Of a stretch of 28,661 nt of DNA, positions 24,101 to 28,661 are shown in pieces. Below the pieces are notes generated by a model. The model was given only the letters and a program-made list of their open reading frames with translations. It was not told where the DNA came from and made no database searches. Source of the DNA: Campylobacteraceae bacterium (GTDB taxonomy: Bacteria > Campylobacterota > Campylobacteria > Campylobacterales > Sulfurovaceae); NCBI GenBank assembly GCA_027079365.1, contig JALWVW010000025.1, forward strand, positions 1 through 28,661, in the 5' to 3' direction. The stretch's first letter is position 1. Each line of letters begins with the position of its first letter. The position numbers and the translations under genes are program-made.

Positions 24101-24411
24101 AAGCGGAGAAAGAAGAGAAAGCTGAACAAGAACAAAGAAAAAAAGAAGAGAGGGAAGCACAAGAGAAAAAAGAAAAAGCAGAGCAAGAAAAAGCAAAGCA
24201 GGAAAAAGCAAAGCAGGAAGAGAGAGAAAGAGAAGAAAAAGAAGAGAAAGAGGCGCAAGAAAAAACGGAGAAAGAAGCAAGAGAGAAAGCTGAGCCTGAA
24301 ACTGAGCAGCCTGCAGAAGTGACCAAAACAAGAGAAGCTGAAAAGCAGGATGTAGACATAGGAGGAAAGAAACATGTCGTTACCTATATTGATATTCCTC
24401 TGTCGAAATAG
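21109..24411 (+). CDS. Cytosolic hybrid histidine kinase with three receiver domains and long charged tail
   Basis: 1100 residues with no membrane segment. The DHp domain has the H-box FFANMSHEIRTPVNGIVGF (His47); the ATPase has NLVSNAVKFT (Asn164), DTGIGIG and GGTGLGLAI, so it should autophosphorylate. Receiver 1 (about 283-395) is divergent. Receiver 2 (about 408-535) is complete: VVDDN, LFMDIQMPVMDGLE with Asp462, and a MSKPVD Lys. Receiver 3 (about 545-670) has lost its phosphoacceptor (VSASMP, Ser601) but retains PKPLE. An acidic linker (about 680-860) carries a 15-residue motif twice (720-734, 849-863). About 200 residues (864-1063) of almost only Glu, Lys, Arg, Gln and Ala follow, then a short non-repetitive end (KHVVTYIDIPLSK). 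The output target is unknown. It overlaps the pseudokinase by ATGA, has AAGGGAG upstream, and is followed by nadK after 18 nt. Confidence 0.88.
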   Translation: MMQRISDYVASWFKKEELPAREKRVLPKKEASVPYSQRDMFFANMSHEIRTPVNGIVGFTQLLKETGLSKEQHELVNTIHSSSMHLLGLVNDILDFSKINAHKMVLEETEFDLFRQIEDTIETYAAAAQEKDIVLGLYMDPTIVPSLIGDPSKLSQILINLVSNAVKFTDALGRVDILVEKLAESQKTVTLRFSVKDTGIGIGVGAQKTVFNAFTQENSSISRKFGGTGLGLAISSELVKLMGGELALESEKEKGSEFYFSLTFEKVRVQEREIYADRYRGLSAGIVLPKREGLRGAEDNLKSYIAYLGVDVRFYNSVEIVSMDPKVLPDLLFADERYSGISFKDLCKLPVKVISLSPINRQGAGEEQECLCKNIYKPVNLTKTIRAFEACLESDTPSSQESMFTNRNFKGFKALVVDDNRVNQKLMMQVLENMQLDVELAADGAEALMHYMSSDFDILFMDIQMPVMDGLEAAEKIIAYEKEEGKNHTPIIALTGNTESAHMQKYSDAGMDGIMSKPVDMTVMVSYLNQYLATQKLAQQIGKAEAEFSGAKVLIIEENSINQKLIEQALASKGVKSVLINRASTFMNVYRKEVFNMIFVSASMPMMAASKIIQDIRLHEKKKGLDTVPIIVLVPSDTSDAMCENYRKSGAQGCLPKPLEIDEIKLQLDRHMQAVAPKQEMITDDEVHVGRGEEQEKDSPEDEAVVEPVGDIPTPGTETLALAGLAAALSSEDDEVHTEAEQAEEIEEKKSGESGYHQWNDEEPLPMLKEELGIIQNHENLDQTTEERGEAGETVYPVEALDLLSEAAEEMPELRETEQKQETEEQSATENEALSESLIKMPSLGKGALTSGGLTTALSLNDDKTQERREQEEQEQREKEEKAAREKAEQEQREKEEREEAERVEKERKEKERKKKEAREKREKEEKEKAEKEKAEKEAREKAEKEQREREEKEEREKAEREKKEKEAREKEARERKEKEEKAEKELREKEERVAREKAEKEEKAEQEQRKKEEREAQEKKEKAEQEKAKQEKAKQEEREREEKEEKEAQEKTEKEAREKAEPETEQPAEVTKTREAEKQDVDIGGKKHVVTYIDIPLSK
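23266..23697 (+). repeat. Duplicated 15-residue motif in the kinase linker
   Basis: LALAGLAAALSSEDD (residues 720-734, 23266-23310) and LTSGGLTTALSLNDD (849-863, 23653-23697) share the pattern L-x-x-x-G-L-x-x-A-L-S-x-x-D-D. They lie about 115 residues apart in the otherwise acidic linker, the second directly before the charged helix. The feature spans both copies and the DNA between. Confidence 0.6.
23698..24297 (+). repeat. Purine-rich low-complexity tract encoding the charged tail
   Basis: About 600 bp in which roughly nine of ten plus-strand bases are A or G, made of imperfect, irregular repeats of GAGAAAG and GAGCAAGAA-like units. It encodes alternating short runs of acidic and basic residues (EKEEKE, AREKAEKE, EQREKEE), the pattern of a single alpha-helix or very long coiled coil. 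Confidence 0.85.
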
Positions 24412-24429
24412 TAAGGGGGCACACACAGT

Positions 24430-25305
24430 ATGTCAAAAGAGAGGTTAGTAAAGATAGAGAAAGCAGGCTTTGTGCTGCGACCGGATACCCCTTCGATCAA
24501 AGAGGTATATCAGAAGATTAAACAGCAGTTTGAAGGCCAAGGTATCGGAGTGATGCTCGCCCAAAAGTCTGCACAGATGTTGGGAGAAGAAGGTGTTGAT
24601 TTTGACGAAATGTGTCTTGCCTGTGATTTTTTGGTTTCTCTGGGAGGGGATGGTACACTGCTCTCTCTGGTACGCCGGAGCTATCAGTACCATAAGCCGG
24701 TAGTGGGGATCAATGCCGGTAGTTTAGGCTTTTTAGCTGACATTACTGTCTCTGAGGTAGAGCCCTTTCTGAAGCAGCTGCATGAGGATGCATACACGAT
24801 CGACAACAGAATGATGATCGCAGGGTATATCAAAAAGCGTTCCGGTGCACAGATCAATTTCTTTGCCCTCAACGATGTCGTGGTGACCAGTCCGATCCCT
24901 TCAAAGATGGTACATCTAAATGCTTCGATTGATGGAGAACGCTTTAACAGCTACCGGGGGGACGGAATCATTATCTCCACGCCTACAGGTTCCACAGCCT
25001 ATAACCTGGCAGCCGGAGGGCCGGTAGTCTATCCTCTTACCAAAGCCTTCATTATCACGCCAGTCATGGCGCATTCATTGACCAATCAGCGCCCCCTAGT
25101 AGTACCTGCAGATTTCTATATAGAGTTGGATGCAGAAAAGTATGAGGCGATCGTCAGTGTGGATGGGCAAGAGCGGTATGAACTGGAGGAGGGTGATGTA
25201 CTCCATCTGGGTGGTGCAGAGCAGGGAGCCAAACTGCTGCATCGTGAAAAGCGCAACTACTTTACCGTACTCAAAGAGAAGCTGCATTGGGGAGACAGAC
25301 TTTGA
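24430..25305 (+). CDS. nadK: NAD kinase
   Basis: 291 residues, normal for the family. It phosphorylates NAD to NADP in the cytosol. Visible motifs are LVSLGGDGTLLS (GGDGT at residues 72-76), GINAGSLGFLADI, ALNDVVV in the position of the conserved NE/D segment, and STPTGSTAY (184-191) that binds NAD, followed by GGP and the C-terminal beta domain. AAGGGGG (24413-24419) is the ribosome binding site, with slightly long spacing. It follows the hybrid kinase after 18 nt and overlaps recN by TTGA, so the three are probably one transcript. The nadK-recN pairing is, as far as I recall, conserved in Campylobacterota. Confidence 0.96.
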   Translation: MSKERLVKIEKAGFVLRPDTPSIKEVYQKIKQQFEGQGIGVMLAQKSAQMLGEEGVDFDEMCLACDFLVSLGGDGTLLSLVRRSYQYHKPVVGINAGSLGFLADITVSEVEPFLKQLHEDAYTIDNRMMIAGYIKKRSGAQINFFALNDVVVTSPIPSKMVHLNASIDGERFNSYRGDGIIISTPTGSTAYNLAAGGPVVYPLTKAFIITPVMAHSLTNQRPLVVPADFYIELDAEKYEAIVSVDGQERYELEEGDVLHLGGAEQGAKLLHREKRNYFTVLKEKLHWGDRL

Positions 25306-26828
25306 TACAGCGTCTGCATCTCAAGGGGCTTTTGAGCTTTGAGGCAGTAACCTTGACCTTTGATCCCGGTCTGGTGGTGCTAAGCGGACCATCAGGTGCA
25401 GGAAAATCTGTTCTGATGGGCAGTGTACTTTCTGGTTTTGGCATAGGAAACGCAGAGGCAACGCTCTGTGAACTACTCTTGGATAGGCCTTCCAGTCTAC
25501 GATCTGATGTGTATGATCTGGAGGATGAACTCACCATACGCAGTCTCAAGAAAGAGCGTACCAGATACTATCTCAATGAACAGCATATCTCTAAAAAAGC
25601 ACTGCATGCACTGCTCGCTCCAAGTGTACATTATCTCAGTGTCAGAGACAACAGCGGTTTTGAAAGTGAAGTGCTGTTGGGGATGTTGGATAGCATGTTG
25701 ACACAACAGGACAAGGGTTATAAAAAAGTACTCAAGGAGTACAAAAAAAGATACCTTCATTATCGCCAGAAACAAAAAGAGCTCGATCAGATACGGGCCC
25801 AAGAGAAGAAGCTTTCTGACTTGATCGAATTTACTACTTTTGAGATCAGCAAGATCAGAGAGATTGACCCAAAAGAGGGAGAGGATACAGCACTGCTCCA
25901 GCTTAAAAAGCAACTGAGTAAAATAGACAAGATCAATGATGCACTGGCAAAAGCCGAAGCGATTTTTGCCCTGGAGGGTACGGTATCCGAGGTCTTTGAT
26001 CTGGCAGAGAAAGAGGGGGGATACTTCTGGGATGCGATGAACCAGCTGCGTGCAGACTTCGAGGAGATACAGTCGCTGGCAGAGGAGCTTGAGGACACCG
26101 ATGTAGAGGCACTATTGGATCGTCTGGAGAAGATTACCGAGCTTAAACACCGCTACGGTTCTATCGAAGAAGCGATTACCTATCGCACTGCCAAGGAGCA
26201 GGAGCTTGCGGGCTATGAGAGGATTGAGCAGGACAAAAGTATGCTGGAGCAGTTTTTGGCTTTGGAGTTTGCTGAACTGACTATCCTCGCTGGTCGTATG
26301 TCGCAGGCACGCATCACACAGGCAGGGAAGATGGCAGAAGCCATGGATGGCTATCTCTCCAAACTGAAGCTGCCTGAGGTCAGATTTCAGTTTGAGGTAC
26401 TGCCACTGGGTGAGCAGGGCACAGACCGCATAGACATAGGCATGGCACAGAGCAGTACCGCTACGCTGAGTGGTGGAGAGCATAATCGTCTGCGCCTGGC
26501 ACTGATGGTAGTCTCATTGGAGCTGGGTGGTGGAGAGCGTGGTGTGATCGTGCTGGATGAGATCGATGCCAATGTCAGCGGGGATGAGTCTATCGCTATA
26601 GCAGACATGATTGCCAGACTCTCAGCCCAGTACCAGATCTTTGCCATCTCTCATCAGCCCCACCTGGCCGCCAAAGCACAGCAGCATATCTTGATAGACA
26701 AAGTTGACAACAAGAGCAGAGCGATAGTACTGGACACTGAAGGCAGAGTCAGAGAGATCGCCCGTATCGTCGGAGGAGAGATACCCAACGCCGAAGCTGT
26801 GGCATTTGCCAAAAGGCTACTGGATTAG
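25302..26828 (+). CDS. recN: DNA repair protein RecN
   Basis: 508 residues from the TTG at 25302, which overlaps the nadK stop as TTGA and has GGGGAG (25289-25294) 7 nt upstream; the in-frame TTG at 25287 overlaps that site and is less likely. RecN is an SMC-like ATPase acting at DNA double-strand breaks. The P-loop is GPSGAGKS (29-36), a long helical coiled-coil region fills the middle (about 130-330), the ABC signature is LSGGE (389-393), Walker B is VIVLDEID (Asp419-Glu420), and the switch His is in AISHQPHLAA. It is shorter than the ~553-residue E. coli protein, as I recall for campylobacterotal RecN. Its stop overlaps the convergent selenoprotein gene by 4 nt. Confidence 0.94.
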   Translation: MIQRLHLKGLLSFEAVTLTFDPGLVVLSGPSGAGKSVLMGSVLSGFGIGNAEATLCELLLDRPSSLRSDVYDLEDELTIRSLKKERTRYYLNEQHISKKALHALLAPSVHYLSVRDNSGFESEVLLGMLDSMLTQQDKGYKKVLKEYKKRYLHYRQKQKELDQIRAQEKKLSDLIEFTTFEISKIREIDPKEGEDTALLQLKKQLSKIDKINDALAKAEAIFALEGTVSEVFDLAEKEGGYFWDAMNQLRADFEEIQSLAEELEDTDVEALLDRLEKITELKHRYGSIEEAITYRTAKEQELAGYERIEQDKSMLEQFLALEFAELTILAGRMSQARITQAGKMAEAMDGYLSKLKLPEVRFQFEVLPLGEQGTDRIDIGMAQSSTATLSGGEHNRLRLALMVVSLELGGGERGVIVLDEIDANVSGDESIAIADMIARLSAQYQIFAISHQPHLAAKAQQHILIDKVDNKSRAIVLDTEGRVREIARIVGGEIPNAEAVAFAKRLLD

Positions 26829-27049
26829 GGCTTGATATGATCAACGACCTCCAGTGGGCGTGGGAACCGCCCCTGATCATACTTTGAGAAGATCATTTTA
26901 CCGTTTAGGCTGACCTCAAAAACACCACCTCTCCCCTCTATCAGTGTGATGGTACTATGGTTATACCTTTGTAGAATTTCCTCTTCCACACGGGAAGCTT
27001 CAGGTAGATAGTTTCATTCACCACAATATTTAATGGTTATATCCAGCAT
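26825..27049 (-). CDS. SelW/Rdx-family selenoprotein (Sec at in-frame TGA)
   Basis: A 74-residue product if the single in-frame TGA (27014-27016) is read as selenocysteine. It begins MLDITIKYCGE-U-NYLPEAS, giving a CxxU motif (Cys9, Sec12). After it come EEEILQRY, STITLIEGRGGVFEVSLNG, IFSKYDQGRFP and a C-terminal helix, the classical thioredoxin-like Rdx/SelW pattern (YCG/PxU/C-x-Y/W-x-P-x-A; GGxFEVxxNGxxIxSK; GRFP). Other family members have Cys where this has TGA, so a nonsense mutation is unlikely. ATG 27049 is chosen because AAAGGA (27055-27060) is 5 nt upstream; ATG 27055 is also in frame. A SECIS-like hairpin directly follows the TGA. The role is probably a small thiol/selenol oxidoreductase in redox homeostasis. 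It is divergent from pheA. SelA, SelB, SelC and SelD would be required and are not in the window. Confidence 0.87.
26980..27004 (-). promoter_or_regulatory. Bacterial SECIS element
   Basis: In the mRNA, 10-34 nt after the UGA, CCU pairs with AGG and CUUCC pairs with GGAAG around a 5-nt loop CGUGU, with a 4-nt GAAG bulge on the 5' side. Loop position (22-26 nt after the UGA) and a G at the second loop base fit the known rules for bacterial SECIS hairpins recognised by SelB. Confidence 0.75.
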
Positions 27050-27080
27050 ATTCATCCTTTTGATTACTTGGTATGATATT

Positions 27081-27086
27081 ATTATA
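27081..27086 (-). promoter_or_regulatory. -10 box of the selenoprotein gene
   Basis: TATAAT on the minus strand, about 32 nt upstream of the ATG at 27049, in a 110-nt intergenic stretch shared with the divergent pheA promoter. Apart from the two promoters I see nothing else in this stretch. Confidence 0.6.
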
Positions 27087-27112
27087 GCAAATGTTATTGG
27101 GTATAAGTTTGA

Positions 27113-27118
27113 TATAAT
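27113..27118 (+). promoter_or_regulatory. -10 box of pheA
   Basis: TATAAT in GATATAATTT, about 48 nt before the ATG at 27166; AAAGGA (27155-27160) is the ribosome binding site with 5-nt spacing. Confidence 0.6.
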
Positions 27119-27165
27119 TTAGAGAAAATAATAGGGAATCAGTAAAAAGAGCCCAAAGGATACAA

Positions 27166-28020
27166 ATGCATGGTAAAGTAATAGCCTATCAAGGTGTTGA
27201 AGGCGCCTACTCGCACCTTGCCTGTAGAAATGTCTTTCCAAAGTCCGTATCCATAGCCTGTGCCAGTTTTGAGGATGCGATTAAGCTGGTGGAAGACAAC
27301 ACGGCTGATTTTGCGATGATTCCCGTCGAAAACTCAACAGCAGGAAGGGTAGAGGAGATTTACCGTCTGATACCCAAATCGTCTCTCTTTATTATTGATG
27401 AGCATTTCGAACCGGTAAACCATTGCCTGCTAGGTATTCAAGGTAGTAGACTTGAAGATATCCACTATGTTGCCTCTCATCCTCAGGCACTGGCCCAATG
27501 CTATAAAAATATTATTGATCTGGAGATCACTGCAGTAGCCAAATTTGATACGGCAGGTTCCGCAAAGGAGGTGGGTCTCAAACAAGACCCAAGCTATGGA
27601 GCGATCGCCTCCAAGCTGGCAGCCAAACTGTATGATCTGGAGATACTCAAGGAGTATTTTGGTGACCTAAAAGGCAATGTGACCCGATTTATCGTACTTT
27701 CACGAGAAAACACCATCCCTGTGCATGATAAAGAGAAAAACTATATTACCTCACTTATTTTTCATGTCAGGGATATACCGGCTGCTTTGTACAAGGCACT
27801 GGGCGGCTTTGCTACCAATGGTGTGAATCTGCTGAAACTGGAGAGCTACTCTATGACTGGCTCTCTTCAGGTCAGTAGATTTCATATAGATATTGAGGCA
27901 CATCCTGAGGAAAAGAAGCTGAAGCTTGCGATTGAGGAGTTGTCATTTTTTGCCAAAGAGATAAAGTATCTTGGTGTGTATGAGAAACATGCAGGCCGGG
28001 AAAACTATAAGTTGATGTAG
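27166..28020 (+). CDS. pheA: Prephenate dehydratase with ACT domain
   Basis: 284 residues. It converts prephenate to phenylpyruvate for phenylalanine synthesis. The catalytic part starts at once (VIAYQGVEGAYSHLA) and has PVENSTAGRV, SHPQALAQC, FDTAGSA and the catalytic TRF motif in GNVTRFIVL (Thr173). The C-terminal ACT domain (about 195-275) has PAALYKALGGFATNGVNLLKLESY, with ESY (226-228) where many enzymes have ESRP for phenylalanine binding. There is no N-terminal chorismate mutase domain. The LESY and LGVYEKH pattern recalls the stand-alone enzymes I associate with Alphaproteobacteria. Activity on arogenate is possible. It is divergent from the selenoprotein gene and precedes tatD. Confidence 0.93.
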   Translation: MHGKVIAYQGVEGAYSHLACRNVFPKSVSIACASFEDAIKLVEDNTADFAMIPVENSTAGRVEEIYRLIPKSSLFIIDEHFEPVNHCLLGIQGSRLEDIHYVASHPQALAQCYKNIIDLEITAVAKFDTAGSAKEVGLKQDPSYGAIASKLAAKLYDLEILKEYFGDLKGNVTRFIVLSRENTIPVHDKEKNYITSLIFHVRDIPAALYKALGGFATNGVNLLKLESYSMTGSLQVSRFHIDIEAHPEEKKLKLAIEELSFFAKEIKYLGVYEKHAGRENYKLM

Positions 28021-28027
28021 TGTTTGG

Positions 28028-28033
28028 TATAAT
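28028..28033 (+). promoter_or_regulatory. -10 box of the TatD gene
   Basis: TATAAT preceded by TTGG, 31 nt before the TTG start at 28064 and within the 43-nt gap after pheA. Confidence 0.55.
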
Positions 28034-28063
28034 GCATGAAATAGAAAATGAGGGCATAAAGAG

Positions 28064-28661
28064 TTGATAGTAGATACACATATTCATCTGGATGATGCAC
28101 GATATCGGGATGATTTTGATACAGTCATTGCAAGAGCCAAAGAGGCAGGTGTGGGACGATTTATCATTCCCGGTGCTGATCCTGAGACATTGCCCAGAGC
28201 CATAGCGCTGGCTGAACAGTATGAGGAGATCTATTTTGCCGTAGGGGTGCACCCCTATGATGCGATCCACTATGACAGGAAGGTACTGGAGCAGTATATC
28301 GGGCATGAAAAGTGTGTGGGGGTAGGGGAGTGTGGATTGGACTACTACCGTCTGCCTGAGAGTAAAGAGGAGATACAGGTGGAGAAGCTGCTGCAAAAGC
28401 AGGTATTTGTCGATCAGATTGCACTGGCAAAAGAGCATGACAAACCACTCATCGTCCATATCCGCGATGCGAGTAGGGATGCACAGGAGATGCTGGAGCA
28501 GTATGCCTCCTCTGTCGGCGGCGTGCTGCACTGTTACAATGCAGACCATGCACTGCTTGCATTGGCAGAGCGCAATTTCTATTTTGGTATTGGTGGGGTA
28601 TTGACTTTTAAAAATGCCAGAAAACTGGTCGAGGTCTATCCCCGTATCCCCATGGATCGAT
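28064..28661 (+). CDS. tatD: TatD-family metal-dependent nuclease, 5' part
   Basis: The frame runs off the window end; about 199 residues are visible. TatD proteins are TIM-barrel metallo-hydrolases with 3'-5' exonuclease activity in DNA repair and turnover. Seen are the HxH metal motif at the N-terminus (IVDTHIHLDD), AVGVHPYDA, the metal-ligand Glu in GVGECGLDYYR, the His in LIVHIRDA, and LHCYNAD followed by YFGIGGVLTFKNA. The start is TTG at 28064, which gives the exact family N-terminus; GAGGG (28050-28054) lies 9 nt upstream, and the nearer ATG codons are out of frame or hit a stop. Its own -10 box suggests a separate promoter. Confidence 0.92.
   Translation, partial: MIVDTHIHLDDARYRDDFDTVIARAKEAGVGRFIIPGADPETLPRAIALAEQYEEIYFAVGVHPYDAIHYDRKVLEQYIGHEKCVGVGECGLDYYRLPESKEEIQVEKLLQKQVFVDQIALAKEHDKPLIVHIRDASRDAQEMLEQYASSVGGVLHCYNADHALLALAERNFYFGIGGVLTFKNARKLVEVYPRIPMDR

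Noticed and set aside
23454..24426. Long minus-strand open frames rich in Ser, Phe and Leu opposite the kinase tail
   Set aside because: They are the complement of the purine-rich tract; stop codons are rare there for compositional reasons, and there is no ribosome binding site or recognisable domain.
26837..26880. Nested inverted repeats (ATGATCA/TGATCAT around GGGCG/CGCCC) after recN as a terminator
   Set aside because: No T-run follows on the plus strand, arms are unevenly spaced, and the DNA encodes the conserved C-terminal part of the selenoprotein.
27014..27016. The TGA as a nonsense mutation making a pseudogene
   Set aside because: It is the only stop, falls exactly at the redox Cys/Sec position of the family, and is followed by a SECIS-like hairpin at the right distance.

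Overview
The window looks like a chromosome segment from a campylobacterotal (epsilonproteobacterial) chemolithotroph, most likely Sulfurovum-like. This is inferred from protein character, moderate GC, tight gene packing, TATAAT-type -10 boxes without clear -35 boxes, and a nadK-recN ... tatD neighbourhood that I recall from Campylobacter. No database search was possible. Coding density is very high, with many 1-4 nt start/stop overlaps (ATGA, TTGA, TAATG). I saw no tRNA, rRNA, insertion sequence, phage or CRISPR.

Layout, left half. The 3' end of a DedA-like membrane protein is followed by a small heptamer repeat. An aspartate-type aminotransferase (minus) is divergent from a DUF445 membrane protein (plus), with a perfect dyad between their promoters. 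Next is an orphan six-helix PAS-GGDEF-EAL protein with an intact EAL and a degenerate GGDEF. A co-directional metabolic cluster follows: gltB (glutamate synthase large subunit), an inositol-monophosphatase-family enzyme, accD and a class I PPK2.

Middle. Convergent to PPK2 is a three-gene minus-strand operon: a TonB-dependent-receptor-like protein, a small secreted protein that resembles a divergent YfiR, and a periplasmic-sensor GGDEF-EAL protein. The arrangement suggests an envelope-sensing c-di-GMP module. A 10-bp inverted repeat lies at its promoter. Upstream on the same strand are metG and, coupled to it by TAATG, a Mur-ligase-like protein without a P-loop.

Right half. A plus-strand operon starts with a pseudo histidine kinase. 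It has no H-box and no ATP-binding motifs, one intact receiver, and an HPt-like domain whose His is Glu. It overlaps a catalytically complete cytosolic hybrid histidine kinase that ends in a very long Glu/Lys/Arg-rich tail. nadK and recN follow in the same run. Tail-to-tail with recN, on the minus strand, is a short gene interrupted by one in-frame TGA inside a CxxU redox motif, with a SECIS-like hairpin right after the TGA. I read it as a SelW/Rdx-type selenoprotein that ordinary ORF calling would miss. A divergent prephenate dehydratase (pheA) and the start of a TatD-family nuclease close the window.

The most interesting items are the selenoprotein with its SECIS, the pseudokinase plus long-tailed kinase pair, and the receptor/YfiR-like/GGDEF-EAL operon.
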